Below, in pieces: positions 51,501-59,314 of a DNA stretch of 64,000 nt. Positions within the stretch are counted from its first letter, which is position 1. The number at the start of each line of letters is the position of its first letter. A model generated the notes under the pieces. That model saw only the letters and a program-made list of their open reading frames with translations, was not told the origin of the DNA and did not search any database. Source of the DNA: an uncultured Prevotellaceae bacterium (GTDB taxonomy: Bacteria > Bacteroidota > Bacteroidia > Bacteroidales > Bacteroidaceae); the NCBI GenBank assembly GCA_902776195.1, contig CACYPF010000003.1, positions 62,001 to 126,000 of the forward strand, given 5' to 3'. A program made the position numbers and the translations under genes.

Positions 51501-51815
51501 GTGTTAGGTGCCGCAGCTCGTCTGCGTCCTATTTTGATGACCTCTCTCGCTATGGTCATTGGTCTTCTGCCTATGATGTTCGCTTCTGGTGTTGGTAAGA
51601 ATGGTAACCAGACATTGGGTGCCGCTGCCGTAGGTGGTATGTTAATAGGTACGTTATGTCAGGTACTGGTTGTTCCCGCATTGTTTGTGATCTTCCAGAG
51701 TCTGCAAGAGAAGGTTAGTCCGATGAAGTTTGAGGACGAGGAGGAAAATTCCGATGTGGCTACCGAGATTGCACAGTATGCCCATCGTCCTGTTGATTAC
51801 AAATTAGAGGAGTAA
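48561..51815 (+). CDS. RND multidrug efflux permease (AcrB/HAE1 type)
   Basis: 1,084 residues with 12 transmembrane helices and two large periplasmic loops. Seen: FIKRPVLSTVISILIVLLG at TM1, PVEQYPNIAPPTVAVWTSYP, the proton-relay region LLAIAIVVDDAIVVVEAVH in TM4, and LLAKNAILIVQFALE in TM10. It probably exports drugs, bile acids or fatty acids; the substrate cannot be read from sequence. It lies between the adaptor and channel genes (38-base and 6-base gaps), forming one tripartite operon. Confidence 0.95.
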   Translation: MTFTTFIKRPVLSTVISILIVLLGFIGLVSLPVEQYPNIAPPTVAVWTSYPGADAETVKNSVITPLEESINGVEGMDYISSTAGAGSAQISVLFRQGMNPDMCAVNVQNRVSQAQALLPAEVTRIGVTVTKRQTSQVLMFTLTSDGRYDDEFLTNYNNINIIPAIKRIQGVGDVQSPGLKTYSMRIWLKPDVMKQHNLMPSDISNVLAEQNIEAAPGTFGEQSDVAYEYSMRYTGRLKSAEEFGNIIISSDANGQTLKLRDVARIELGGQQYSVSMKNNNIPSVLGMVQQIAGSNANEIAKQVKAELEEQAKLFPPGMTYKINYDVTEFLYASIEEVVFTLIFTLILVFIVIYVFLQDWRSTLIPLIAVPVSLIGTFFFLSVFGFSINLLTLSALLLAIAIVVDDAIVVVEAVHAKLDQGYKSPLVASIDAMNEISGAIISITLVMASVFIPVSFIGGTSGSFYREFGVTMAVSIFISALNALTLSPALCAIFLKPHDKEGHKKMSRIDRFHASFNTAYDSVLGKYRGIVEKLVRKPIAIGISVIIGIVVLVATMAGAKTGLVPDEDTGTIFCTISMPPATSVARTTQVITEVDSILAADPAIQSREQIQGYNFIAGSGSDQATFIIKLKPFEERQKGFWWKLSGLWQGDGIYRFFLNPYEANGVLAQIYLKTAHIKDAQILAFAPPMIPGFSANSGVSIVMQDRTGGSLTRFFDVVKEYLAELNKRPEFQTAQTSYNPNYPQYMLHVDVAKCKQAGISPNLVLTTLQGYYGGLYASNFNAYGKLYRVMIQGSPETRMTPESLNSVYVRTPGGMSPVQEFCRMERVYGPSNINRFNLFTSINVTATVANGYSTGDAIKAAQEVAADILPQGYTYEYSGLTREEAKASNTTAVIFALCIIFIYLILSAQYESYILPLAVVLSVPFGLAGCFLFTMLFGHSNDIYMQISLIMLIGLLAKNAILIVQFALERRQTGMAISWSAVLGAAARLRPILMTSLAMVIGLLPMMFASGVGKNGNQTLGAAAVGGMLIGTLCQVLVVPALFVIFQSLQEKVSPMKFEDEEENSDVATEIAQYAHRPVDYKLEE

Positions 51816-51821
51816 GAGACT

Positions 51822-53210
51822 ATGAAGAAGATTATGATATTTGCTGCCGTATCGCTGCTCATGAGCAGTTGCGGTGTCTATAATAAATATGAGCGTCCAG
51901 CGGTGGATACGAAGGGACTTTTCCGTGATACCATCTCAGATGTTGATACATTGGTGGTACAGGATACTGCTTCGTTTGGTAATCTGCCGTGGCGTAGTGT
52001 GTTCACTGATGCACAGTTACGGCAGTACATCGAGCAGGGTTTGGAGAAAAATGCCAACCTGCAAAATGCTGTACTCACTGTACAGATGTATGAGACGATG
52101 CTGAAGGCTGCTAAATTGGCATTCCTGCCTGCCATCAACTTCGGTACTCAGAATGGTATGGGAACGATCTCTACCATCTATACTGATCCTTCTGTGACGA
52201 CTAAGTCGTACACATTGCCCGTTACAGCTAGTTGGACGTTAGATCTCTTTGGTAATATCTTGTCGCAGAAGCGTTCTACACAAATGAAGATGCTGGGAGC
52301 CAAAGATTATCAGATGGCTGTACGTGCTCAGGTGATCGGTGGTGTCGCTAATGCATACTACACCTTATTGATGCTTGACGAACAACTTCGTATCGTGACA
52401 GAAATGTCTGGTATGGCAAAGGAGACATGGGAGATGATGAAGTTGCAATATCAGTTAGGACGTATGCGCTCTACCAGTGTGCAAAGTGCAGAAGCAGCTT
52501 ATCTTGCTACCCAGACACAGGCTAACGAGTTCAAACGTCAGATTCGTGCGACGGAGAATGCGCTCTCCTTGCTTATTGGACAGGCCGGTCAGCAGATTCC
52601 CCGTTCCACGCTTGCAGAACAGTCTCTGCCGACAGAGTTCAGTACAGGTGTGGGGTTCGCCTTGTTGAAGAACCGTCCTGACGTACATAATGCGGAGATG
52701 ACACTGGCTTCTTGCTTCCATGATGTGCAGACGGCACGGTCACAGTTCTATCCGAATATCACGGTAGGAGCAACAGGTGCTTTCACCAACAGTAATGGTG
52801 CCTTTAATCCTGGTAAATGGTTGCTCTCCCTCTTTGGAAGTCTTACTCAGCCTATCTTCAATCGTGGTGCACTGACAGCCAATCTGAAGGTGAGCAAGAT
52901 TAAGTATGAGCAGGCGTTCAATAATTGGCAGAATGCAATCTTACAGGCTGGTAATGAGGTGTCTAATGCGCTCGTCAACTATAACAGCTATGATGCCAAC
53001 AGCAAACTGGAGGCTCAGCGTATAGAGGTTCTCACAAAGAATGTGGAGGACACACGGGCACTTTATAAGAGCAGTGGTTCCAGCTATCTGGAGGTGTTGA
53101 CTGCTCAGACCCAGTTGCTCAATGCGCAGCTCTCGAAAGTGGGCGACGACTTCTCTAAGATGCAGGCTGTAGTATCACTCTATACGGCGTTAGGCGGAGG
53201 AGGAAAGTAA
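51822..53210 (+). CDS. TolC/NodT-like outer-membrane efflux channel
   Basis: 462 residues, outer-membrane factor lipoprotein. Lipobox SSCG (Cys17), GVYNKYERP after it, then the two OEP repeats with long helices (LEKNANLQNAVLTVQMYETM and NQ...LNAQLSKVGDDFSKMQAV) and LLKNRPDVHNAEMTLAS. Completes the tripartite pump with the genes at 47362 and 48561. Confidence 0.93.
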   Translation: MKKIMIFAAVSLLMSSCGVYNKYERPAVDTKGLFRDTISDVDTLVVQDTASFGNLPWRSVFTDAQLRQYIEQGLEKNANLQNAVLTVQMYETMLKAAKLAFLPAINFGTQNGMGTISTIYTDPSVTTKSYTLPVTASWTLDLFGNILSQKRSTQMKMLGAKDYQMAVRAQVIGGVANAYYTLLMLDEQLRIVTEMSGMAKETWEMMKLQYQLGRMRSTSVQSAEAAYLATQTQANEFKRQIRATENALSLLIGQAGQQIPRSTLAEQSLPTEFSTGVGFALLKNRPDVHNAEMTLASCFHDVQTARSQFYPNITVGATGAFTNSNGAFNPGKWLLSLFGSLTQPIFNRGALTANLKVSKIKYEQAFNNWQNAILQAGNEVSNALVNYNSYDANSKLEAQRIEVLTKNVEDTRALYKSSGSSYLEVLTAQTQLLNAQLSKVGDDFSKMQAVVSLYTALGGGGK

Positions 53211-53240
53211 TGTAAGAGTTTAATGATTAGAGATTGAGTT

Positions 53241-54020
53241 ATGGCAAGTGAAATAAGTCCAAAGGCCGAGATTGACTCCAGAGCAAAGATCGGCAACAAT
53301 TGTAAGATATTCCCCTTTGTCTATATCGAAGGTGACGTGGTCATTGGTGACAACTGTATCATATTTCCTTTTGTGAGTATCTGTAATGGTACTCGTATGG
53401 GTAATAATAATAAGGTACACCAGGGTACTGTCCTCGGTGCCTTGCCACAGGACTTTGAGTTTCGTGGTGAGAAGACAGAATGTGTTATTGGTGACAATAA
53501 CATCTTCCGTGAGAATGTGGTAGTGAATCGTGCCACTCATACTGGTGGACAGACCGTTATCGGCAATGACAATGTGTTGATGGAGGGTGCCCATATCTCA
53601 CATGATACGAAAGTGGGTAACCGTTGCGTTTTTGGTTATGGTACCAAGATTGCAGGCGATTGCTTGATAGAGGATGGCGTTATCTTTTCTTCCAGTGTTA
53701 TTGAGAATGCGAAGACCCGTGTTGGTCGTGGCTCTATGATACAGGCAGGAACTACATTCTCTATGGATGTTCCTCCCTTCATTATCTGCACAAAGAAAGT
53801 GGAGTATGGTGGTGTGAACATGCAGGTAGCACGTCAGCATGGTGTCGACGAGAAAACGTTGAAGCATATTGCCAATGCCTATCGTCTGTTGTTCCATGGA
53901 AAGACGTCAACCTTTGATGCTGTCAATCAGATTGAGGAACAGGTTCCTGAAGGACCGTTCATCAACCACATCATTGAGTTTATCCGTGCTACCCAGATTG
54001 GTATTATTACCAAGATTTAG
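53241..54020 (+). CDS. lpxA: UDP-N-acetylglucosamine O-acyltransferase
   Basis: First committed step of lipid A synthesis; 259 residues with a left-handed beta-helix of hexapeptide repeats (ISPKAEIDSRAKIGNNCKI through MQAGTTFSMDVPPF). The acyl-ACP site segment VVNRATHTGGQTVIGNDNVL and the helical C terminus (AYRLLFHGKTSTFDAVNQIE) are typical. It converges on the radical SAM gene with 2 bases between. Confidence 0.94.
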   Translation: MASEISPKAEIDSRAKIGNNCKIFPFVYIEGDVVIGDNCIIFPFVSICNGTRMGNNNKVHQGTVLGALPQDFEFRGEKTECVIGDNNIFRENVVVNRATHTGGQTVIGNDNVLMEGAHISHDTKVGNRCVFGYGTKIAGDCLIEDGVIFSSSVIENAKTRVGRGSMIQAGTTFSMDVPPFIICTKKVEYGGVNMQVARQHGVDEKTLKHIANAYRLLFHGKTSTFDAVNQIEEQVPEGPFINHIIEFIRATQIGIITKI

Positions 54021-54022
54021 GG

Positions 54023-54799
54023 TTAATAACTTGCCGAGCAAGGTATGCCGGCAGCAATCACACGGTCGCGAATGGCGTCAAGCTGTTCGCGACTTGCTTT
54101 TTCCAGTCCATGGGCAGGGGTCTCGCGGTCGATGGTGTAGACCATTACTTGTTGAGGTTTGATTTGCTTCACTACTTCCAGCCAAGGACCAACATACTCT
54201 TCACTGGTATTATCAACCGACTCTCCGTTACAGGCTCCACGCATAAACATCGTCTGGATGATAAGGTGCCCATGGAAAGCCTTCATGCGTTCGATAATCT
54301 TACTGACATCGTAGGTGCCGTTGGGGTGGTCTACCTTATTAATATATACTGGGTCGACTGTATCGAGTTTTAGAATGTTGTCATCTACCTTCATCAACGC
54401 ATCGTGTACCTCATGACGGTGAATCATGGTGGAGTTGCTGAGCACACACACTTTCGCTTTTGGACAGTAATGGTTGCGCAACCGGATGGTGTCGTCGATG
54501 ATCTCTGCAAAGTGGGGGTGGCACGTAGGTTCTCCATTTCCCGCGAATGTCAATACGTCAGGCAACTGTCCATTGGCTTTCATTTCTTGGAGTTTCTTCT
54601 CTAAAGCCTGTGCCACTTCCTGGCGTGTAGGTAGGGGGAGGGAAGGACGGTGGTCCTCATTAAAGCCGCACTCACAATAGATACAATCGAAGGAACAAAC
54701 CTTTCCGTCAGCAGGCAGTAGGTTAATCCCTAATGAGATGCCAAGTCTGCGACTGTGTACGGGACCGAATATAGGGGATGGATAAATAATCGTACTCAT
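54023..54799 (-). CDS. Radical SAM protein
   Basis: 258 residues. The [4Fe-4S] motif is CSFDCIYCEC (Cys34, Cys38, Cys41 of CxxxCxxC), followed by GNGEPTCHPHF, the GGE-type SAM motif, and VLSNSTM. The closest look is to small radical SAM proteins of the elongator/wyosine-like group in anaerobes (start YPSPIFGPVHSRRLGISLGI). Reaction unknown. The upstream region has the long inverted repeat at 54837-54876. Confidence 0.83.
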   Translation of the reverse strand: MSTIIYPSPIFGPVHSRRLGISLGINLLPADGKVCSFDCIYCECGFNEDHRPSLPLPTRQEVAQALEKKLQEMKANGQLPDVLTFAGNGEPTCHPHFAEIIDDTIRLRNHYCPKAKVCVLSNSTMIHRHEVHDALMKVDDNILKLDTVDPVYINKVDHPNGTYDVSKIIERMKAFHGHLIIQTMFMRGACNGESVDNTSEEYVGPWLEVVKQIKPQQVMVYTIDRETPAHGLEKASREQLDAIRDRVIAAGIPCSASY

Positions 54800-54821
54800 A
54801 AGCTAATTTTCTTTTCGACTG

Positions 54822-54954
54822 CAAAATTAGCAAATAACGAGAGAAAAGCCAAATTTTATTTGGGCTTTTCCTCGTCAAAATAATTTCGGTGAAACCAAAA
54901 TTAGCAAATAAAACGTAAATTGTTTTGCATTTAGACCGATTTGTTGTAAATTTG
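54822..54954. promoter_or_regulatory. Divergent promoter region of radical SAM gene and ftsX
   Basis: Minus -7 box TAATTTTG (54822-54829) for the radical SAM gene. Plus TTTG 54924-54927 and TAAATTTG 54947-54954 (19 apart) for ftsX. Between them lies a long imperfect hairpin (54837-54876; arms ACGAG..AAAAGCC..AAA and TTT..GGGCTTTT..CTCGT). It is flanked by two exact copies of CAAAATTAGCAAATAA (54822-54837, 54896-54911). Confidence 0.6.
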
Positions 54955-54987
54955 CAGCAAATTAGGTGTATTACGTCTAAAAAGGAA

Positions 54988-55866
54988 ATGGGAAATAAGA
55001 GAAAAAGAACCCGCAGCCGTCGTGGCATGCAGGTTGTGACACTTTGCATCAGTACTACGATGGTATTGATTTTATTAGGAATGGTGGTGTTCTCAGTGCT
55101 GTTGGCTCGTAATTTGTCGAACCACATGAAGGAGAACCTGACTGTCACAGTGATGTTGAAGGATTATGTGACTGTCAATCAGGCACATCGTTTCTGTCGT
55201 GACTTATATCACCGTCCCTATTCTCGCAATATTGATTATATCAGTAAGGAGCAGGCTCAGAAGGAGCAGACGAAGGAACTGGGCAGTGACCCTTCTGAGT
55301 TCTTGGGCTTCAATCCCTTCTCGGCAACATTGGAGATACAGCTGAAGTCAGACTATGCCAATCGTGACTCGTTGAAGTGGATTGTCAAGGAGATACGGAA
55401 GGATGCGCGTGTCAGTGATATTGCCTATATGGAGGATTTGGTTGATCAGGTAAACTTTAATCTGAGTCGTATCAGTATCATTCTGTTGGTACTTGCCGTC
55501 TTACTGACTTTCGTGTCGTTCTCCCTGATTAGTAACACGGTGCGACTGAGTGTCTATGCCCGTCGTTTCATCATTCATACGATGAAACTGGTAGGTGCCT
55601 CTTGGAACTTTATACGTCGGCCCTTTATCCGTAATGCGGTGACTGTCGGTTTTATTGCTGCTGTTTTTGCCAATATCGTGTTGGGTATCTGTTTCTATGG
55701 GTTATATTTGACACAGCCAGGAATTCTTACTGTCGTACAGTGGGAGGAATTAGCTATCACAGCCGGAGCGGTATTCTTGTTCGGATTACTGATAACATCT
55801 CTTTGTGCATGGCTTGCCGTTAATAAGTTCTTGAAGATGACGGCAGGAGAACTTTATAAGATTTAG
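54988..55866 (+). CDS. ftsX: Cell-division protein FtsX-like
   Basis: 292 residues. Basic N-terminal segment (GNKRKRTRSRRGMQ), one helix (ISTTMVLILLGMVVFSVLLA), a periplasmic domain (about 45-180) and three C-terminal helices (ISIILLVLAVLLTFVSFSL, FIAAVFANIVLGICFYGLY, FLFGLLITSLCAWLAV), the FtsX topology. FtsX with FtsE activates cell-wall hydrolases at the septum. FtsE is not adjacent. The start at 54988 is supported by the -7 box at 54947-54954. Confidence 0.87.
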   Translation: MGNKRKRTRSRRGMQVVTLCISTTMVLILLGMVVFSVLLARNLSNHMKENLTVTVMLKDYVTVNQAHRFCRDLYHRPYSRNIDYISKEQAQKEQTKELGSDPSEFLGFNPFSATLEIQLKSDYANRDSLKWIVKEIRKDARVSDIAYMEDLVDQVNFNLSRISIILLVLAVLLTFVSFSLISNTVRLSVYARRFIIHTMKLVGASWNFIRRPFIRNAVTVGFIAAVFANIVLGICFYGLYLTQPGILTVVQWEELAITAGAVFLFGLLITSLCAWLAVNKFLKMTAGELYKI

Positions 55867-55886
55867 AACTCTCGTAATATAGAAAT

Positions 55887-56126
55887 ATGGATAAAAAGAA
55901 TTTAGCATTTGACCGTATTAATTATATCCTGCTGGTAGTAGGAATGGTGATTGTGGTGATTGGATTCATCCTGATGAGTGGAGCAGGCTCGACAGAGAGT
56001 GCTTACAATCCTGATATCTTCAGTACCCGTCGTATCAAAGTGGCACCAGTCGTCTGTCTGATTGGTTTCGTTTCCATGATTTATGCCGTGATGCATAAGC
56101 CAAAAGATAAGGAGGAGACGAAATGA
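55887..56126 (+). CDS. DUF3098-family small membrane protein
   Basis: 79 residues with two transmembrane helices (ILLVVGMVIVVIGFILMSG and APVVCLIGFVSMIYAVM) and the loop SGAGSTESAYNPDIFSTRRI characteristic of DUF3098. Role unknown. Its fixed position between ftsX and uppP hints at envelope or division work. It overlaps uppP by 4 bases. Confidence 0.8.
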   Translation: MDKKNLAFDRINYILLVVGMVIVVIGFILMSGAGSTESAYNPDIFSTRRIKVAPVVCLIGFVSMIYAVMHKPKDKEETK

Positions 56127-56980
56127 CTTGGTTGGAGACGGTTATTATAGCTATTGTAGAGGGGTTGACAGAGTTTCTGCCAGTATCCTCAACAGGGCAT
56201 ATGATCATCACGCAGAATCTGTTGGGTATTCCGCAGGGTGACCCCTTTGTCCATGCCTTTACTTTCATCATCCAGTTTGGTGCAATCCTTTCTGTCGTAT
56301 GCCTCTATTGGAAGCGCTTCTTCCAGTTTGACCATACCCCCGCACCAGCCGGTAGTAATATATGGCAGCGCCTCAAGCATAAATATTATTTCTATTGGTT
56401 ATTAATAGTTGGTGTGATTCCTGCTGTTGTGATTGGACTATTGGCGAAGAAGTCGGGATTACTCGACTGGCTGCTTGACAGTGTACTGGTTGTTGCCATC
56501 ATGCTGGTAGTGGGAGGTGTATTTATGCTGTTCTGTGACAAATTGTTCAATAAGGGCTCTGATGATAATAAGGTCAATGAAAAACGTGCTTTTAACATCG
56601 GTCTTTATCAGTGTATCTCTGTAATACCAGGTGTGTCACGCTCTATGGCTACTATCGTGGGTGGTATGACACAAGGACTTACTCGTAAGCGTGCCGCAGA
56701 GTTCTCCTTCTTCCTTGCCGTACCTACCATGGCAGGTGCCACACTTCTCGACTTGCTGGATTTATTGAAGGAGGATGCAGCCTGGGCAACGCCTCATAAC
56801 ATCACGATGTTGCTGTTAGGTTGTGTTGTAGCCTTTGTCGTTGCCCTTCTTGCCATGAAATGGTTTGTGGCATTCTTGACGAAATATGGCTTTAAGGCTT
56901 TCGGTATTTATCGTATTATAGTTGGTGGCATTATCATCGTACTGCTTCTGACGGGTCATTCACTTGCAATGGTTGATTAA
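56123..56980 (+). CDS. uppP: Undecaprenyl-diphosphatase
   Basis: 285-residue integral membrane phosphatase (BacA family) that recycles undecaprenyl pyrophosphate for cell-wall and surface-polysaccharide synthesis. Motifs: EGLTEFLPVSSTGHMII near the N terminus and PGVSRSMATIVGGMTQGL in the second half. About eight helices. Overlaps DUF3098 by 4 bases and truB by one. Confidence 0.95.
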   Translation: MTWLETVIIAIVEGLTEFLPVSSTGHMIITQNLLGIPQGDPFVHAFTFIIQFGAILSVVCLYWKRFFQFDHTPAPAGSNIWQRLKHKYYFYWLLIVGVIPAVVIGLLAKKSGLLDWLLDSVLVVAIMLVVGGVFMLFCDKLFNKGSDDNKVNEKRAFNIGLYQCISVIPGVSRSMATIVGGMTQGLTRKRAAEFSFFLAVPTMAGATLLDLLDLLKEDAAWATPHNITMLLLGCVVAFVVALLAMKWFVAFLTKYGFKAFGIYRIIVGGIIIVLLLTGHSLAMVD

Positions 56981-57684
56981 TGAACTTCACTCAGGGAGAG
57001 ATAATCTATATTAATAAGCCTTACCGGATGTCGTCATTCGGGGCGTTGGCTTTTGTCCGTACCCGTATTTCCAAGAAAATAGGGGTGAAGCGGGTGAAGA
57101 TAGGGCATGCCGGTACTTTAGACCCTCTTGCCACGGGGGTGTTGATTCTCTGTACAGGGAAGAAGACAAAAGAGATAGAGCGTCTGCAATATGATACCAA
57201 GGAGTATACGGCAACTCTCCAATTGGGGGCAACGACTCCCAGTTATGATATGGAACATGAGGTGGATGAGACTTATCCTGTGGAGCATATCACCAAAGCA
57301 TTAATCACCGAGACACTACCGCAGTTTGTGGGGGATATCCAGCAGGTACCCCCGCAGTATTCCGCTGTGAAGGTTGGGGGAAAACGTTCCTACCAGTTGA
57401 AACGTAGTGGCGATGAAGTGGAGTTGAAGGCAAAACCTATCCGTATCGATGAAATAGAGCTGGTCTCTTTTGACGAAGAGAAGAAACAGGCTTCTATCCG
57501 TGTGGTATGTGGCAAGGGTACTTATATCCGCTCCTTGGCTCGTGACATCGGAGAGGCATTGGGCAGTGGCGCCTACCTGACAGCATTATGTCGCACCAGG
57601 GTAGGGGGTGTCCGTCTGGAGGATTGTGTGGAGTTGGATACTTTCAATACCTGGCTGGATAACCAAGAAATCGAAATATCGTAA
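56980..57684 (+). CDS. truB: tRNA pseudouridine(55) synthase
   Basis: 234 residues, forms pseudouridine 55 in the T loop of tRNAs. Catalytic Asp in [18 protein letters not shown]; also [15 protein letters not shown]. The C-terminal PUA-like region is short, as in many Bacteroidetes. ATG overlaps the uppP stop by one base (coupled). Confidence 0.95.
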   Translation: MNFTQGEIIYINKPYRMSSFGALAFVRTRISKKIGVKRVKIGHAGTLDPLATGVLILCTGKKTKEIERLQYDTKEYTATLQLGATTPSYDMEHEVDETYPVEHITKALITETLPQFVGDIQQVPPQYSAVKVGGKRSYQLKRSGDEVELKAKPIRIDEIELVSFDEEKKQASIRVVCGKGTYIRSLARDIGEALGSGAYLTALCRTRVGGVRLEDCVELDTFNTWLDNQEIEIS

Positions 57685-57710
57685 TCTCGAAATATTGAAT
57701 AATAAACTAT

Positions 57711-58853
57711 ATGAAACTATCACAATTTAAATTTAAGTTGCCAGAGGAGCAGGTGGCATTGGAACCACCTCATAAGACGTTTGAGAACGAGGATGGTACC
57801 GTGGAGAAAGTCTATCGCCGCGATGAATGTCGTCTGATGGTGGTCCATCGTAAGAGCCAGACCATTGACATCTTCCAGAAGGATAGCAAGGGAAAGGATA
57901 CAGACCAACCGTTGCTGTTCCGTGACATAGTTAATTATTTCAATGAAGGTGATACCTTGGTGCTCAACGATACGAAGGTGTTCCCTGCCCGTCTCTATGG
58001 TACCAAGGAGAAGACAGATGCCAAAATTGAGGTGTTCCTGCTGCGTGAACTCAATGAGGAGTTGCGCCTGTGGGATGTTCTGGTAGAACCGGCACGTAAG
58101 ATACGTATTGGTAATAAGCTGTTCTTTGAGGATGATGGTCCTATGGTAGCGGAGGTGATAGATAATACCACCAGTCGTGGACGAACCTTGCGTTTCCTCT
58201 ATGACTGTCCCCATGATGAGTTTAAGCGTGAGCTGTTTGCCTTGGGCTCTGCCCCCGTGCCTCGTTATATCATAGACCGCCGTGAGGTGACGACTGATGA
58301 TATGGAGAATTTCCAGACTATCTATGCCAAGAACGAGGGTGCCGTGACAGCTCCTGCCTCCGGACTGCATTTCAGCCGCGAGTTGTTGAAGCGCCTGGAG
58401 ATACACGGTGTCAATTTCTCCTATATCACTGTCCATTGTGGACTGGGTTGTTTTGATCCAATAGAGGTGGAGGACCTGACCAAGCATAAGATGAGCTCAG
58501 AGCAGATGATAGTCAATGCGGAGGCTTGCCGGATAGTCAATGAGGCGAAGGGCAGCGGACGGCATATCTGTGCGGTGGGAGTCAGCACCTTACGTGCTAC
58601 AGAATCTGCAGTAGGTACTGATGGACTGCTGAAAGAATTTGATGGATGGACCAATAAGTTCATCTTCCCACCCTATGAGTTCGGACTCGCTGATTCGATG
58701 ATCACCAATTTCTATCAGCCGGAGTCTACTATGATGATGGCTACGGCGGCGTTCGGCGGTTATGAACTGATATACGAGGCGTATGATAAAGCTGTGCAGA
58801 ACGGCTTTATGTTTGGCTGCTATGGTGATGCGATGTTGATTCTCGATGATTAA
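57711..58853 (+). CDS. queA: S-adenosylmethionine:tRNA ribosyltransferase-isomerase
   Basis: 380 residues; makes epoxyqueuosine in tRNA. Starts [19 protein letters not shown], then [35 protein letters not shown] and [20 protein letters not shown]. About 30 residues longer than common QueA proteins because of inserts near residues 20-65. Overlaps folK by 8 bases. Confidence 0.95.
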   Translation: MKLSQFKFKLPEEQVALEPPHKTFENEDGTVEKVYRRDECRLMVVHRKSQTIDIFQKDSKGKDTDQPLLFRDIVNYFNEGDTLVLNDTKVFPARLYGTKEKTDAKIEVFLLRELNEELRLWDVLVEPARKIRIGNKLFFEDDGPMVAEVIDNTTSRGRTLRFLYDCPHDEFKRELFALGSAPVPRYIIDRREVTTDDMENFQTIYAKNEGAVTAPASGLHFSRELLKRLEIHGVNFSYITVHCGLGCFDPIEVEDLTKHKMSSEQMIVNAEACRIVNEAKGSGRHICAVGVSTLRATESAVGTDGLLKEFDGWTNKFIFPPYEFGLADSMITNFYQPESTMMMATAAFGGYELIYEAYDKAVQNGFMFGCYGDAMLILDD

Positions 58854-59286
58854 TCATCAATTATTTCTCGGTCTCGGCTCTAACCTTGGTGATAGAGCTG
58901 AGAATATCCGGAAAGCAGTATTGCTCATCCAGGAGAGGGTGGGAGAGGTTGTCAGGCAGTCCTCCTTGATAGAGACGGAGCCTTGGGGCTTCGAGTCTGA
59001 CCATCCTTTCTTGAACGGGGTCATCCTCTGTGAGACAACACTCACCCCTCGACAGGTGCTGAGGGCGACACAGAAGATTGAGCGGGAACTGGGACGCAAG
59101 AAGAAAACAACGCTCCTCTCTCACCTCTCACCTCTCACCTCTCACCTCTATAGTGACCGTCCCATAGACATAGACATCCTGCTCTATGACGACCTGACTG
59201 TGAATGAGCCGGACCTGAAGATACCGCATCCGCTGATGCATGAGCGTGACTTTGTCATGATTCCTCTCCGTGAAATCAGACATTAA
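58846..59286 (+). CDS. folK: Dihydropterin pyrophosphokinase with an internal tandem repeat
   Basis: 146 residues; transfers pyrophosphate from ATP to 6-hydroxymethyl-dihydropterin in folate synthesis. Seen: [57 protein letters not shown] and [16 protein letters not shown]. Between the conserved IERELGR and YSDRPID is a serine/leucine-rich insert ([12 protein letters not shown]) of about ten residues not expected in the family. It is encoded by four head-to-tail copies of the heptamer CTCTCAC (59118-59145). Overlaps queA by 8 bases. Confidence 0.9.
   Translation: MINHQLFLGLGSNLGDRAENIRKAVLLIQERVGEVVRQSSLIETEPWGFESDHPFLNGVILCETTLTPRQVLRATQKIERELGRKKKTTLLSHLSPLTSHLYSDRPIDIDILLYDDLTVNEPDLKIPHPLMHERDFVMIPLREIRH
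59118..59148 (+). repeat. Heptanucleotide tandem repeat (CTCTCAC)4 inside folK
   Basis: Exact heptamers at 59118, 59125, 59132 and 59139, then a partial fifth unit. Seven is not divisible by three, so gain or loss of one unit would shift the folK frame; only steps of three units keep it. Confidence 0.9.
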
Positions 59287-59314
59287 ATATACTAATCTAT
59301 AAAACAATACAATT

